A stretch of 64,000 bases of DNA from contig NZ_CP013372.1 in NCBI RefSeq assembly GCF_001522585.2, positions 930,001-994,000 on the forward strand, read 5' to 3'. The translations under genes were made by a program, and so were the position numbers. The stretch comes from Burkholderia sp. NRF60-BP8 (GTDB lineage: Bacteria > Pseudomonadota > Gammaproteobacteria > Burkholderiales > Burkholderiaceae). A model generated the notes under the pieces. That model was not told the origin of the DNA, did no database searches, and saw nothing but the letters and a program-made list of their open reading frames with translations. This document shows, in pieces, positions 30,202 to 40,532 of this stretch. Within the stretch, counting starts at the first letter, position 1; the number at the start of each line of letters is the position of its first letter.

Positions 30202-31158
30202 TCAGTTGTCGCGCGGGCGATGCTCGGCTTGACCGGCTTGACCGGCTTGATGGGCGGCTTGTGCGGATGCAGCCGGTGCCGCATGCTCGGCCGCCCGATG
30301 CGCGTGGCCGCGGGCGGCCGCGAACTCCGCGCCGAGCAGCAGCACGATCGCGGAGAAGTACAGCCACATCAGCAGAACCGCGAACGATCCGGCCGCGCCG
30401 AACGCACTCGCGGTGCCCGCATGCGCGAGATACAGCGCGAACAGCTTCTTGCCGCCGGAGAACAGGATCGCCGACACGATGCCGCCGATCGCGGCGTCGC
30501 GCCACGCGACGCGCGCATCGGGCAGGAATTTCATCAACGACGCGAACGCGGCCGCGAGCACCGCGATGCCGACGAAGAACTGCACGAAGTTCGTGACGAC
30601 CACGTACGGCGAATTGCCCAGCAGCCAGGTGCCGATGAAGGTGATCGCGGTGTCGAGCACGAGCGACACGATCAGCAGGAACGCGACGCCGAGCACGAGC
30701 CCGAACGAGATCAGCCTCACCCGCACCAGCCCGAGCATGCTCGACCAGCGGCTTTCGGTGGCCGGCCAGATCACGCTGAGCGCCGCGCTGAGCGACGCGA
30801 ACGTGGCCGATGCGCCGATCGCGAGCGCGGCGAACGAGATCAGCGTGGCGAGGCCGCCGCGCTCGCCCGCGCGGTGCGCGTTCTGCACGATCGTCTGGAT
30901 ACTGGCCGCCGCGTCGTCGCCGATCAACTGGTGCGCCTGTTCGAACACCTGGCCGCGCGCGGCATCGTCGCCGTAGAACCAGCCGGCCACCGCGATCACC
31001 ATCACGAGGGTCGGCGCGAGCGAGAACGCGGAGAAAAACGCGATGCCCGCGGCCATCGCGGAACAGCGGTCGGACGAGAAGCGCTTGAACGCGGTGAGGG
31101 CCCAGTTGGCTTGCTGCTGGGCGAGACGGGTGGCTTCGGAAGTGATCTGTCGTTTCAT
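30202..31158 (-). CDS. YihY/virulence factor BrkB family membrane protein
   Basis: A 318-residue inner-membrane protein from ATG 31158. It contains the family segment SSDRCSAMAAGIAFFSAFSLAP near residue 30 and about six hydrophobic helices, and ends in a low-complexity Ala/His/Gln tail. Members were once misnamed ribonuclease BN; their true function is unclear, with BrkB linked to serum resistance in Bordetella. It diverges from the formate dehydrogenase operon, with 147 bases between starts. A frame extension to 31287 lacks family similarity and is rejected. Confidence 0.9.
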   Translation of the reverse strand: MKRQITSEATRLAQQQANWALTAFKRFSSDRCSAMAAGIAFFSAFSLAPTLVMVIAVAGWFYGDDAARGQVFEQAHQLIGDDAAASIQTIVQNAHRAGERGGLATLISFAALAIGASATFASLSAALSVIWPATESRWSSMLGLVRVRLISFGLVLGVAFLLIVSLVLDTAITFIGTWLLGNSPYVVVTNFVQFFVGIAVLAAAFASLMKFLPDARVAWRDAAIGGIVSAILFSGGKKLFALYLAHAGTASAFGAAGSFAVLLMWLYFSAIVLLLGAEFAAARGHAHRAAEHAAPAASAQAAHQAGQAGQAEHRPRDN

Positions 31159-31251
31159 GACGGTTCGGTTGCGCGCGGAACGCGGATCATCGCAGTTAGT
31201 CGGACAAATCGGTATTGATCCGAGGATTCGATCATAGTTGCCTGAACTGTC

Positions 31252-31257
31252 TATAAT
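31252..31257 (+). promoter_or_regulatory. Candidate fdnG promoter -10 box
   Basis: A perfect TATAAT lies 49 bases before the fdnG start, in an AT-richer patch between divergent yihY and fdnG. No matching -35 hexamer is found at 16-18 bases, so an activator or alternative sigma factor could be needed. The expected transcription start is near 31264. Confidence 0.5.
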
Positions 31258-31270
31258 TCCTTTCAGTTTC

Positions 31271-31285
31271 ACCCCACCCCACCCC
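31271..31285 (+). repeat. Tandem ACCCC pentamer, three copies, in the fdnG leader
   Basis: Three ACCCC units in a row lie between the presumed transcription start and the fdnG ATG. The complementary strand carries three runs of four G residues. Copy number could change by slippage. Confidence 0.8.
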
Positions 31286-31305
31286 ACAATAACGCCGAGA
31301 CCGCC

Positions 31306-34300
31306 ATGCTACAAATGTCCCGGCGCCAGTTCCTGAAGGTGACGGCCACGTCGCTTGCCGGATCGAGTCTTGCCCTGATGGGCTTTTCTCCGTCCGACGC
31401 GCTGGCCGAGGTCCGACAGTACAAACTGGCGCGCACAGTCGAAACGCGCAACACCTGTCCTTACTGCTCGGTGGGTTGCGGCATCCTGATGTACAGCCTC
31501 GGCGACGGGGCGAAGAATGCGCAGCCGAGCATCATCCACATCGAAGGCGATCCCGACCACCCCGTCAACCGTGGCACGCTGTGCCCGAAGGGCGCGAGCC
31601 TGATCGACTTCATCCACAGCCCGAACCGCCTCACGCATCCCGAGTATCGTGCGCCCGGCTCGGACAAGTGGGAACCCATCTCGTGGAACGACGCGCTCGA
31701 TCGTATCGCGAAGCTGATGAAGGCCGACCGCGACGCGAACTTCGTCGAGACGGCCGAAGATGGCGCAAAGGTCAACCGCTGGCTCACGACGGGCATGCTG
31801 GCCGCGTCGGCGGGCAGCAACGAGGTCGGCTACCTGACGCACAAGACCATCCGCAGTCTCGGGATGCTCGCATTCGACAATCAGGCGCGTGTCTGACATG
31901 GCCCGACGGTGGCAGGTCTTGCCCCGACGTTTGGCCGTGGAGCGATGACGAACCATTGGGTCGACATCAAGAACGCGGACGTGATTCTCGTGATGGGCGG
32001 CAATGCAGCCGAGGCCCATCCGTGCGGTTTCAAGTGGGTAACGGAGGCGAAGGCGCACCGCAAGGCGCGGCTGATCGTCGTCGACCCGCGCTTCACGCGT
32101 ACGGCTTCGGTGGCCGATTACTACGCGCCGATCCGCACCGGCACCGACATCGTCTTTCTGGGCGGCGTCATCAATTATCTGCTGACGAACGACAAGATCC
32201 AGCATGAGTACGTGAAGAACTACACGGACTTCTCGTTCATCGTGCGCGAGGATTTCGCGTTCAACGACGGCATCTATTCCGGCTACGACGCCGAGAAGCA
32301 CGCGTACCCCGACAAATCGAGCTGGGACTACGAGCGCGGCGACGACGGCTTCGTGAAGGTCGACCCGACGCTGCAGCATCCGCGCTGCGTCTACAACCTG
32401 CTGAAGCAGCACTACGCGCGCTATACGCCGGACATGGTCCAGCAGACGTGCGGCACGCCGAAGGACAAGTTCCTGAAGGTGTGCGAGATGCTCGCGACCA
32501 CGGCCGTTCCCGGCCGCGCCGGCACGGTGCTGTACGCGCTCGGCTGGACCCACCACTCGATCGGCGCGCAGATCATCCGCACCGGCGCGATGGTGCAGCT
32601 GCTGCTCGGCAACATCGGCATCGCCGGCGGCGGGATGAACGCGCTGCGCGGCCACTCGAACATCCAGGGGCTGACCGACCTCGGGCTGATGTCGAACCTG
32701 CTGCCGGGCTACATGACGCTGCCGATGCAGGCCGAGCAGGACTTCGACGCGTACATCAAGAAGCGCGTGCAACTGCCGCTGCGGCCGAACCAGTTGAGCT
32801 ACTGGAAGAATTACAAGGCATTCCACGTCAGCTTCATGAAGGCGTGGTGGGGCGACGCGGCCACCGCCGAGAACAACTGGGCCTACGACTACCTGCCGAA
32901 GCTGGACAAGCAGTACGACCTGCTGCAGGCGATCGAGCTGATGAATGCCGGCAAGATGAACGGCTACATCTGCCAGGGCTTCAATCCGCTCGCGGCGGCG
33001 CCGTCGAAGGTGAAGACGGCGGCAGGTCTCGCGAAGCTGAAGTGGCTCGTGATCATGGATCCGCTCGCGACCGAGACGTCCGAGTTCTGGAAGCATCACG
33101 GCGATTACAACGACGTCGATGCGTCGAAGATCCAGACCGAGGTGTTCCGCCTGCCGACCACCTGCTTCGCGGAGGAAAACGGCTCGCTCGTGAGTTCGAG
33201 CCGCGTGCTGCAGTGGCACTGGAAGGGCGCCGAGCCGCCGGGCGAAGCGAAGAGCGACCTCGAGATCATGTCGGGGCTGTTCCTGCGCATGCGCAAGATG
33301 TACCAGAAGGACGGCGGCAAGTACCCGGACCCGATCGTGAACCTGACCTGGCCGTACGCGAACCCGGAAAGCCCGACGCCCGAGGAACTGGCGATGGAGT
33401 TCAACGGCAAAGCGCTCGCCGATCTGCCCGATCCGAAGGATCCGGCGAAGACGCTCGTGAAGAAGGGCGAGCAGCTCGCCGCGTTCGCGCAACTGAAGGA
33501 CGACGGCACGACCGCGAGCGGCTGCTGGATCTTCTGCGGCGCGTGGACGCAGGCCGGCAACCAGATGGCGCGGCGCGACAACGCCGACCCGACCGGCATC
33601 GGCCAGACGCTGAACTGGGCGTGGGCGTGGCCGGCGAACCGGCGGATCCTGTACAACCGCGCATCGTGCGACGTCGCCGGCAAGCCGTTCGACCCGACCC
33701 GCAAGCTGATCGGCTGGAACGGCAGCGCGTGGAAGGGCGTCGACGTGCCGGACTTCAAGGCGGACGAACCGCCCGAAAACGGGATGGGGCCGTTCATCAT
33801 GAACCCGGAAGGCGTCGCGCGCTTCTTCGCCCGCGCGGGGATGAACGAAGGTCCGTTCCCCGAGCACTACGAGCCGTTCGAGACGCCGCTCGCCGCGAAC
33901 CCGCTGCACCCGGGCAACCCGCTGGCGCTGAACAACCCGGCCGCCCGCGTGTTCCCGGACGACCGGGCATCGTTCGGCAAGGTGTCCGAGTTCCCGCACG
34001 TCGCGACGACGTACCGGCTGACCGAGCATTTCCACTACTGGACCAAGCATGCGCGGCTGAACTCGATCATCCAGCCCGAGCAATTCGTCGAGATCGGCGA
34101 AGACCTCGCGAAGGAAGTCGGCGTCGCGCACGGCGAGCGCGTGAAGGTGTCGTCCAAGCGCGGCTACATCGTCGCGGTCGCCCTCGTCACGAAGCGGATC
34201 AAGCCGCTGACGATCGACGGCAAGAAGGTCCAGACGGTCGGCGTCCCGTTGCACTGGGGCTTCAAGGGCCTGACGAAGCCCGGCTATCTCGCCAATACCC

Positions 34301-34377
34301 TGACTCCGTCCGTGGGCGACGGCAACTCCTATACACCGGAATTCAAGTCGTTCCTGGTGAAGGTCGAAAAGGCGTAA
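31306..34377 (+). CDS. fdnG: Formate dehydrogenase-N/O major subunit, selenoprotein (UGA-coded Sec197)
   Basis: The catalytic subunit that oxidises formate to CO2 at a molybdenum (or tungsten) bis-MGD centre, 1023 residues with the in-frame TGA at 31894-31896 read as selenocysteine 197. The context DNQARV-U-HGPTVAGLAP is the family site. A Tat signal SRRQFLK is at residues 5-11, so the enzyme faces the periplasm. Residues 46-60 (CPYCSVGCGI) and a later cysteine bind a 4Fe-4S cluster. A SECIS hairpin follows the TGA directly. It leads fdnG-fdnH-fdnI. FdnG and FdoG are hard to tell apart, so the symbol is by similarity. Without Sec decoding, a 196-residue fragment would result. Confidence 0.97.
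31894..31930 (+). promoter_or_regulatory. SECIS element for selenocysteine insertion
   Basis: Starting at the UGA, the mRNA folds into an apical stem GGCA (31911-31914) with TGCC (31920-31923) around the loop GGTCT, extended by CGG (31907-31909) with CCG (31924-31926) and a single bulged T at 31910. The GGTCT-type loop and the bulged U are the features that SelB recognises in bacterial formate dehydrogenase SECIS hairpins. Its distance from the UGA is also usual. Confidence 0.88.
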
Positions 34378-34386
34378 GGGGGAGAG

Positions 34387-35301
34387 ATGGCATTGCAATC
34401 GCTGGATATCAAGCGGGTCTCGGCCACCACGACGCCACCGCCCACGGTGCGCGAACCGGTGACCGGGAGCGTCGCGAAGCTGATCGACGTATCGAAGTGC
34501 ATCGGCTGCAAGGCATGCCAGACGGCGTGCATGGAATGGAACGACCTGCGCGACGAAGTCGGCACCAACGTCGGCGTGTACGACAACCCGGCCGACCTGA
34601 CCGAGCATTCGTGGACGGTCATGCGGTTCTCCGAATACGAGAACCCGGCGGGCGACCTCGAGTGGCTGATCCGCAAGGACGGCTGCATGCACTGCGAGGA
34701 TCCGGGCTGTCTGAAGGCGTGTCCGTCGCCGGGCGCGATCGTGCAGTACAACAACGGGATCGTCGATTTCCACGAGGAGAACTGCATCGGTTGCGGCTAC
34801 TGCGTGACCGGTTGCCCGTTCAACGTGCCGCGGATCTCGAAGAAGGATCATCGCGCGTACAAGTGCACGCTCTGTTCCGACCGCGTCGCGGTCGGCCAGG
34901 AACCGGCCTGCGTGAAGACCTGCCCGACGGGCGCGATCGTGTTCGGCACCAAGGAGGACATGAAGCAGCACGCGGCCGAGCGCATCGAGGACCTGAAGGA
35001 GCGCGGCTTCGAGCATGCGGGGCTGTACGACCCGCAGGGCGTCGGCGGCACGCACGTGATGTACGTGCTGCACCACGCGGACAAACCGTCGCTGTACCAC
35101 GGGCTGCCCGACAATCCGTCGATCAGCCCGATGGTGAAGCTGTGGAAGGGCATCGCGAAACCGCTCGCGGTCGCGGGCCTCGCGCTGACCGCGCTGGCCG
35201 GGTTCTTCCACTACACGCGGGTCGGTCCGAACGAGGTCACCGACGACGAGGAAGCCGCCGCGCGCGACGAAGCGCGACGCATCAAGGAGGACGCGAAATG
35301 A
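34387..35301 (+). CDS. fdnH: Formate dehydrogenase iron-sulfur beta subunit
   Basis: A 304-residue electron-transfer subunit carrying four 4Fe-4S clusters. Cysteine groups are [41 protein letters not shown] and CTLCSDRV with CVKTCPT. One C-terminal membrane anchor ([15 protein letters not shown]) fixes it to the periplasmic face with FdnG, passing electrons to the cytochrome b subunit. It starts 9 bases after fdnG with GGGGAGAG as ribosome-binding site and overlaps fdnI by four bases. Confidence 0.96.
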   Translation: MALQSLDIKRVSATTTPPPTVREPVTGSVAKLIDVSKCIGCKACQTACMEWNDLRDEVGTNVGVYDNPADLTEHSWTVMRFSEYENPAGDLEWLIRKDGCMHCEDPGCLKACPSPGAIVQYNNGIVDFHEENCIGCGYCVTGCPFNVPRISKKDHRAYKCTLCSDRVAVGQEPACVKTCPTGAIVFGTKEDMKQHAAERIEDLKERGFEHAGLYDPQGVGGTHVMYVLHHADKPSLYHGLPDNPSISPMVKLWKGIAKPLAVAGLALTALAGFFHYTRVGPNEVTDDEEAAARDEARRIKEDAK

Positions 35302-35924
35302 GCCACGACGACCCCAACCTGATCGTCCGCTACACGCCGAACGAGCGCACGAATCACTGGATCACCGCGATCACGTTCGTGCTGCTCGCGTTGTCCGGGC
35401 TCGCGCTGTTCCATCCGTCGATGTTCTGGCTCACCGCGCTGTTCGGCGGCGGTCAGTGGACGCGGATCCTGCATCCGTTCGTCGGCCTCGTGATGTTCGT
35501 GTCGTTCGCGATCCTCGTCGTGCGCTTCTGGCACCACAATGCGCTCGACGCGGACGACCGACAGTGGCTGAAGCAGATCGGCGACGTGCTGACCAACCGG
35601 GAAGACAAGCTGCCGCCGGTCGGGCGCTATAACGCCGGGCAGAAGCTGCTATTCTTCACGCTGGTGGCGTGCCTGCTGCTGCTCCTGCTGTCGGGAGTCG
35701 TGATCTGGCGGCGCTATTTCTCGTTCTACTTCCCGATCGGGGTCATCCGCGCGGCCGCTGTCGTGCATGCCGTGGCGGCCTTCGTGCTGATCGCGAGCAT
35801 CATCGTGCACATTTACGCGGCGTTGTGGGTGAAGGGTTCGATCGGCGCGATGGTGCGGGGCACCGTCACGCTGGGCTGGGCCCGCAAGCATCACCCGAAG
35901 TGGTTCCGTGAAAGCGTGAAGTGA
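35298..35924 (+). CDS. fdnI: Formate dehydrogenase cytochrome b556 gamma subunit
   Basis: A 208-residue inner-membrane protein with four membrane helices that hold two b haems and pass electrons to quinone. [24 protein letters not shown] contains a likely haem-ligand histidine near residue 20, and histidines recur in helices 2 and 4 ([17 protein letters not shown]). The ATGA overlap with fdnH shows tight coupling. A stem-loop and terminator follow before fdhE. Confidence 0.95.
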   Translation: MSHDDPNLIVRYTPNERTNHWITAITFVLLALSGLALFHPSMFWLTALFGGGQWTRILHPFVGLVMFVSFAILVVRFWHHNALDADDRQWLKQIGDVLTNREDKLPPVGRYNAGQKLLFFTLVACLLLLLLSGVVIWRRYFSFYFPIGVIRAAAVVHAVAAFVLIASIIVHIYAALWVKGSIGAMVRGTVTLGWARKHHPKWFRESVK

Positions 35925-35937
35925 CGCAGCGGAGCGG

Positions 35938-36019
35938 GGCGGTACGCCGATTGCGGCGTATCGTTCCGCCCACCGCCGGAATCGCCCGAAAGCGCCGATT
36001 CGTCGGCGCTTCGTTTTTT
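35938..36019 (+). terminator. Stem-loop plus Rho-independent terminator between fdnI and fdhE
   Basis: The first hairpin is TACGCCG (35943-35949) with CGGCGTA (35954-35960). The second is a perfect 9-base-pair stem AAGCGCCGA (35990-35998) with TCGGCGCTT (36003-36011) closing a TTCG loop, followed by CG and six T residues. The T run ends 13 bases before the fdhE start, so this probably reduces rather than abolishes expression of fdhE-selA-selB. Confidence 0.8.
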
Positions 36020-36032
36020 GGAAGATATTTTC

Positions 36033-36968
36033 GTGACACAACGCATTCTGGAGCCGACCGAGATCTCGGCACTCGATCATTCGGCCATTCCGCGCTTTCG
36101 CCTGCCGGAGCGTGCGACCGCGTTCGCGGCGCGCGCCGCGCGGCTGCGCAAGCTTGCCGACCTGAACCCGATCAGCGGCTATCTGCGGCTGATGGCCACC
36201 GTCGCCGACGCGCAGCACGCGACGCTGCAGACGCTGGAGCTGCCGCTGCCGTCGAAGGAAGCGATCGCACGCGCGCAGGAACATTCGATGCCGCTCGTGC
36301 CGGCGCTCGACGGCCAGCGCGATTCGCGGTGGCGCGCCGTGCTGTATGAGCTGCTCGATCGCGTCGAAAGCGCCGGGCTCGTCAATCCGCAGCTCGCGAA
36401 GCTGCTCGACCGGCTGCGCCTGACGGCGCCCGCCGAACTCGACGCGCAGGCCGATGCGATTCTCGCGCTGCGCTTCGCGGAGGTCGACCCGGCCACCGCG
36501 CCGTTCCTGATGGCCGCGCTGCAGGTCGCGTGGACGGACCTCGCGAGCCGTGTGACGCCGGCCGATGTCCCGTATCTCGACCAGCCGGGGCTGTGCCCGG
36601 TGTGCGGCACGCATCCGGTCGCGAGCGTCGTGCGGGTCGGCGGCCAGTACCAGGGCTACCGTTTCCTGCAGTGCGGGCTGTGCACGACCGAGTGGCACAT
36701 GGTGCGCACCAAGTGCTCGCACTGCGATTCGACGAAGGGCATCGCGTATCACGGGATCGAAGGCGGCAGCGAAGCCGTCAAGGCCGAATCGTGCGACGAG
36801 TGCAAGACCTATCGCAAGATCGGCTATCAGGAGAAGGACTACGAGTTCGAGCCGCTGGCGGACGACCTCGCGAGCCTCACGCTCGACCTGCTGATGAACG
36901 AAGCCGGCTACCAGCGCAGTTCGCCGAACCCGCTGCTGTGGCCCGACGTGCCGCGCGAAGCGGACTGA
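36033..36968 (+). CDS. fdhE: Formate dehydrogenase accessory protein FdhE
   Basis: A 311-residue cytoplasmic protein needed for activity of respiratory formate dehydrogenases. It has a rubredoxin-like C-terminal part with paired cysteine motifs CPVCG, CGLC, CSHC and CDEC between about residues 190 and 265, thought to bind iron. I chose GTG 36033, with GGAAG seven bases upstream, over the TTG at 36018 whose codon falls at the edge of the terminator T run; the size then matches E. coli FdhE (309). It lies between the structural genes and selA. Confidence 0.93.
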   Translation: MTQRILEPTEISALDHSAIPRFRLPERATAFAARAARLRKLADLNPISGYLRLMATVADAQHATLQTLELPLPSKEAIARAQEHSMPLVPALDGQRDSRWRAVLYELLDRVESAGLVNPQLAKLLDRLRLTAPAELDAQADAILALRFAEVDPATAPFLMAALQVAWTDLASRVTPADVPYLDQPGLCPVCGTHPVASVVRVGGQYQGYRFLQCGLCTTEWHMVRTKCSHCDSTKGIAYHGIEGGSEAVKAESCDECKTYRKIGYQEKDYEFEPLADDLASLTLDLLMNEAGYQRSSPNPLLWPDVPREAD

Positions 36969-37042
36969 CGGCACGGGGCCGCGGCGGCGCGCGAGCGCCG
37001 GCCCCGGCCGACTGCGGAGCATGAGACTGGAGCTACAACGAC

Positions 37043-38482
37043 GTGACCGAACCGGGTGTGAATGAATTGAATGCCGTGCTGGCGCGCGTGCCGTCGGTCG
37101 AGCGCGTGCTGTCGTCGGCACCGCTGCAGCCGCTCGTCGCGGACTATGGCCGCACGCGCGTGCTCAATGCCGTGCGCGCCGAACTGGAACGCTGGCGCAC
37201 GGCGGCGCAGCACGATCCCGCGGCGGCCGAACCGCTCGACGAGCCGCGCATCGCCGCGGCCGTCGCGCACGCGTTGGCCGCACAGAGCGCGGGGGCGGTG
37301 TGCCCCGTGTTCAACCTGACCGGCACCGTGCTACACACGAACCTCGGGCGAGCGTTGCTGCCCGACGACGCGGTGCGTGCCGTGGTCGACGCGCTGACGC
37401 GGCCCGTCAACCTGGAGTTCGATCTCGCCACCGGCCGCCGCGGCGACCGCGACGACCTGATCGACGCTCTGCTGTGCGAACTGACGGGCGCGGAAGCCGC
37501 GACCGTCGTCAACAACAATGCGGCGGCCGTGCTGCTGACGCTGTCGGCGCTTGCGACGAAGCGGGAAGTGGTCGTGTCGCGCGGCGAGCTGGTCGAGATC
37601 GGCGGCGCGTTTCGCATTCCCGACATCATGAGCCGTGCCGGCGCGAAGCTGCGCGAGGTCGGCACGACCAACCGCACGCATCCGCGCGACTACGCGGACG
37701 CGATCGGTCCGCGCACGGCGCTGCTGATGAAGGTGCATTGCAGCAACTACGCGATCAGCGGCTTCACGAAGGAGACGACGCTCGCCGAACTCGCGCCGCT
37801 CGCGCGCGAGCACGGGGTGCCGGTCGCCGTCGATCTCGGCAGCGGCACGCTGGCCGACCTGTCGCAATGGGGCTTGCCGCACGAGACGACCGTGCAGGAA
37901 ACCGTCGCCGCCGGCGCGAACGTCGTCACGTTCAGCGGCGACAAGCTGCTCGGCGGCCCGCAAGCCGGCCTGATCGTCGGCGATCGGGCGCTCATCGCGA
38001 AGATCAAGAAGCATCCGCTCAAACGTGCGCTGCGCGTCGGCAAGCTGACGCTCGCGGCGCTCGAACCCGTGCTGCGCCTGTACCGGTCGCCCGAATTCCT
38101 GCGCGACCGGCTCACGACGCTGCGATTGCTGACGCGCCCGCAGCGCGACATCGCCGAGGCCGCCGAACGCATGCGCCCGGTGCTGCAGGCGGCGCTCGGC
38201 AGCGGTTTCGACGTGACGGTCGAGCCGATGTTCAGCCAGATCGGCAGCGGTGCGCTGCCGGTCGACCAGTTGCCGAGCGCCGGGCTCGTCGTGCGCGCCG
38301 CGGACGGCAAGCGCAGCGGCCGCGCGCTCGTGCAGCTCGAAAAACGCCTGCGCGAATGGCCGCGCCCGGTGATCGGCCGCGTGGCCGACAACGCGCTGCG
38401 GCTCGATCTGCGCTGCCTCGAAGCGGCCGACGAAGCGGCATTCGTCGCGCAATGCGTGCCGCTCGCGGGGCCGGCCGCATGA
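37043..38482 (+). CDS. selA: L-seryl-tRNA(Sec) selenium transferase
   Basis: SelA converts Ser-tRNA(Sec) to Sec-tRNA(Sec) with selenophosphate as donor, using PLP in a decameric ring. The 479-residue protein has the PLP lysine at about Lys301 in [14 protein letters not shown] and the family segments [16 protein letters not shown] and [16 protein letters not shown]. The start is GTG 37043 with GGAG upstream. It overlaps selB by four bases, the usual selAB arrangement. Selenophosphate synthetase SelD is not in the window. Confidence 0.97.
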   Translation: MTEPGVNELNAVLARVPSVERVLSSAPLQPLVADYGRTRVLNAVRAELERWRTAAQHDPAAAEPLDEPRIAAAVAHALAAQSAGAVCPVFNLTGTVLHTNLGRALLPDDAVRAVVDALTRPVNLEFDLATGRRGDRDDLIDALLCELTGAEAATVVNNNAAAVLLTLSALATKREVVVSRGELVEIGGAFRIPDIMSRAGAKLREVGTTNRTHPRDYADAIGPRTALLMKVHCSNYAISGFTKETTLAELAPLAREHGVPVAVDLGSGTLADLSQWGLPHETTVQETVAAGANVVTFSGDKLLGGPQAGLIVGDRALIAKIKKHPLKRALRVGKLTLAALEPVLRLYRSPEFLRDRLTTLRLLTRPQRDIAEAAERMRPVLQAALGSGFDVTVEPMFSQIGSGALPVDQLPSAGLVVRAADGKRSGRALVQLEKRLREWPRPVIGRVADNALRLDLRCLEAADEAAFVAQCVPLAGPAA

Positions 38483-40404
38483 TCGTCGGGACCGCTGGAC
38501 ACATCGACCACGGCAAGACCACGCTCGTGCGCGCGCTCACGGGCGTCGACACCGATCGGCTGAAGGAAGAGAAGGCACGCGGCATCTCGATCGAGCTCGG
38601 CTACGCGTATACGCCGCTCGACAACGGCGACGTGCTCGGCCTGATCGACGTGCCGGGCCACGAGAAACTGATTCATACGATGGCGGCCGGCGCGTGCGGC
38701 ATCGACTTCGCGCTCATCGTGATTGCCGCGGATGACGGCGTGATGCCGCAGACGCGCGAGCATCTCGCGATCCTGCAACTGCTCGGCGTCACGCACGGCG
38801 CCGTCGCGCTGACGAAATGCGATCGCGTCGATGCTGCGCGCGTTGCCGAGGCGCGCGACGAGATCGCTGCGTGGTTGCACGATTCGACGCTGGCCGGCGT
38901 GCCGATCTTCGAAACGCGTGCCACGGTGGCCGACGATCCGGGCGTCGCCGCGTTGAAGCAGCACCTGGCCGACGCGGCGATCGCGTGGCGTGCGCGTCGC
39001 GACGACGGGCTGTTCCGGCTCGCGGTCGATCGCGTGTTTACGCTCGCCGGGCAGGGTACCGTCGTGACGGGTACCGCATTCGCGGGCCGCGTCGCGACGG
39101 GCGACACGCTCGCGATCGTGCGCACGGGCGACGCCGCCCGCGTGCGCAGCATCCATGCGCAGAACCGGCCGGTCGAGGCCGGCCGCGCGGGCGAGCGTTG
39201 CGCGCTGAACCTGGCCGGCGTCGACAAGGCCGACGTCGAGCGCGGCGACACCGTCGCCGATGCGCGGCTCGTCGCGACGTCGCCGCGTCTGGACGTCGAC
39301 CTGACGCTGCTCGCGGACGCGGGGCTGACGCTGACCCACTGGGCGCCGCTGCACGTGCATCTCGGTACGCTGCATCGCGTGGCGCATGTCGCGTTGCTCG
39401 ACGGCGACACGCTCGCGGCCGGCCAGCGGATGCGCGTGCAACTGGTGTTCGACGAGCCGGTGTTCGCGCTGCCGGGCGACCGTTTCATCGTCCGCAATCC
39501 GCAGGCGACGCGCACCGTCGGCGGCGGCCGGGTGCTCGATCCGTTCGGGCCGGCGCGCAAGCGCCGCACGCCTGCGCGCCGCGCGTGGCTCGATGCGCTC
39601 GCGGCGTGGCTCGACGAAGGGCGCCTCGATGCGCTGCTCGCGCAGGCGCCGCTCGGCATTGCGCGCGCGACGCTCACGCATCTGACGGGATTCGCGCCCG
39701 ATGCGCTGGCGTTGCCCGGCGATGCGCTGGCGATCGGACAACGCGATGCCGCGTCGAACGAAGGCGCGGTGATTTCGCATGCGCACTGGCGTGCGTTGCA
39801 GACGCGGGCGGTCGATACGCTGCGCGCGCACCACGAGCGCATGCCCGACGAGCAGGGGCTCGACGCCGCACGCTTGCGGCGGATGGCTGCGCCGCTCGTC
39901 GGCGATGCGCTGTGGCGCGCGCTCGTCGAGGCGCTGGTGGCGGGCGGCGAAGTCGCGCGCAGCGGGCCGTGGCTGCATTTGCCGTCGCATTCCGTGAACC
40001 TCGAGCCGCGCGAGGAAGCGCTGGCGCAGCAACTGCTGCCGCTGATCCACGCGGGGCGCTTCGATCCGCCGTGGGTGCGCGACCTGGCTCGCGACACCGG
40101 CGCGGCCGAGGACGCGGTGCGCGTGCTGCTGCGCAAGCTCGCACGGCGCGGCGACGTGCATCAGGTCGTGCGCGACCTGTTCTATCATGCGGACGTCGCG
40201 CGCGAACTGGCGGAACTGGTCGCGCATCTCGCACCGTTGCGTGGCGGCGGGCTCGATGCCGCGACGTTCCGCGATGCGACGGGGCTCGGCCGCAAGCGCG
40301 CGATCCAGATTCTCGAGTTCTTCGATCGGGTTGGGTATACTCGCTTCCGCCGCGATCTTCACTACCTGCGGCCTGACAGCGGTTGGGTGGGTATTCAGGC
40401 GTAG
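38479..40404 (+). CDS. selB: Selenocysteine-specific elongation factor
   Basis: SelB is the GTPase that brings Sec-tRNA(Sec) to UGA codons next to a SECIS hairpin. The 641-residue protein has the G1 loop GHIDHGKTT at residues 7-15, DVPGHE for G3 and TKCD for G4, followed by beta-barrel domains and C-terminal winged helices that bind SECIS RNA ([32 protein letters not shown]). It is coupled to selA and its own 3' end seems to contain a promoter for the tRNA gene that follows 32 bases later. Confidence 0.97.
   Translation: MIVGTAGHIDHGKTTLVRALTGVDTDRLKEEKARGISIELGYAYTPLDNGDVLGLIDVPGHEKLIHTMAAGACGIDFALIVIAADDGVMPQTREHLAILQLLGVTHGAVALTKCDRVDAARVAEARDEIAAWLHDSTLAGVPIFETRATVADDPGVAALKQHLADAAIAWRARRDDGLFRLAVDRVFTLAGQGTVVTGTAFAGRVATGDTLAIVRTGDAARVRSIHAQNRPVEAGRAGERCALNLAGVDKADVERGDTVADARLVATSPRLDVDLTLLADAGLTLTHWAPLHVHLGTLHRVAHVALLDGDTLAAGQRMRVQLVFDEPVFALPGDRFIVRNPQATRTVGGGRVLDPFGPARKRRTPARRAWLDALAAWLDEGRLDALLAQAPLGIARATLTHLTGFAPDALALPGDALAIGQRDAASNEGAVISHAHWRALQTRAVDTLRAHHERMPDEQGLDAARLRRMAAPLVGDALWRALVEALVAGGEVARSGPWLHLPSHSVNLEPREEALAQQLLPLIHAGRFDPPWVRDLARDTGAAEDAVRVLLRKLARRGDVHQVVRDLFYHADVARELAELVAHLAPLRGGGLDAATFRDATGLGRKRAIQILEFFDRVGYTRFRRDLHYLRPDSGWVGIQA
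40336..40341 (+). promoter_or_regulatory. Candidate selC promoter -10 inside selB
   Basis: TATACT occurs 100 bases before selC in otherwise GC-rich codons of selB. It overlaps GTATAC (40335-40340), a GTWWAC word. No clear -35 is seen, so this is tentative. Confidence 0.35.
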
Positions 40405-40436
40405 GCGCTCGTCGTTCTTTTCGGTTTTTTCCCTGC

Positions 40437-40532
40437 GGAAGGCATTCGTATCCGGTGGTACGGCCGGGCTTCAAACTCGGTTAGGGGCGTCAGCCGCTCC
40501 TGGGTAGGTTCGACTCCTGCTGCCTTCCGCCA
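40437..40532 (+). tRNA. selC: Selenocysteine tRNA, tRNA-Sec(UCA)
   Basis: A 96-base tRNA gene with an 8-base-pair acceptor stem (GGAAGGCA with TGCCTTCC), discriminator G and an encoded CCA. The anticodon stem CCGGG/CTCGG holds the loop CTTCAAA, anticodon TCA (40471-40473). The variable arm is long and paired (about 40482-40503), and the T loop is TTCGACT. These are all marks of bacterial tRNA-Sec and the sequence is close to E. coli selC. It follows selB directly, so the factor, the tRNA and their substrate fdnG lie in one locus. No terminator is visible after it. Confidence 0.96.

Noticed and set aside
31894..31896. In-frame TGA splitting fdnG into a broken gene
   Set aside because: The context is the known selenocysteine site of formate dehydrogenases, a SECIS hairpin follows, and selA, selB and selC are in the same locus.
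31309..35211. A 1300-codon open frame on the strand opposite fdnG and fdnH
   Set aside because: Long antisense frames arise from the codon bias of GC-rich genes. Its translation is Arg/His/Asp-rich with no recognisable domain, and fdnG/fdnH are certain.
32448..35924. A single very long plus-strand frame running into fdnI
   Set aside because: Only the last 208 codons from ATG 35298 are homologous to the gamma subunit; the rest is out of frame with fdnG and fdnH.
36018..36032. TTG start for FdhE
   Set aside because: The codon overlaps the end of the terminator T run and has no ribosome-binding site; GTG 36033 has one and fits the family length.
40413..40432. T-rich stretch before selC as a terminator of selB
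   Set aside because: There is no stable stem directly before the T runs; it is more likely part of the tRNA leader.
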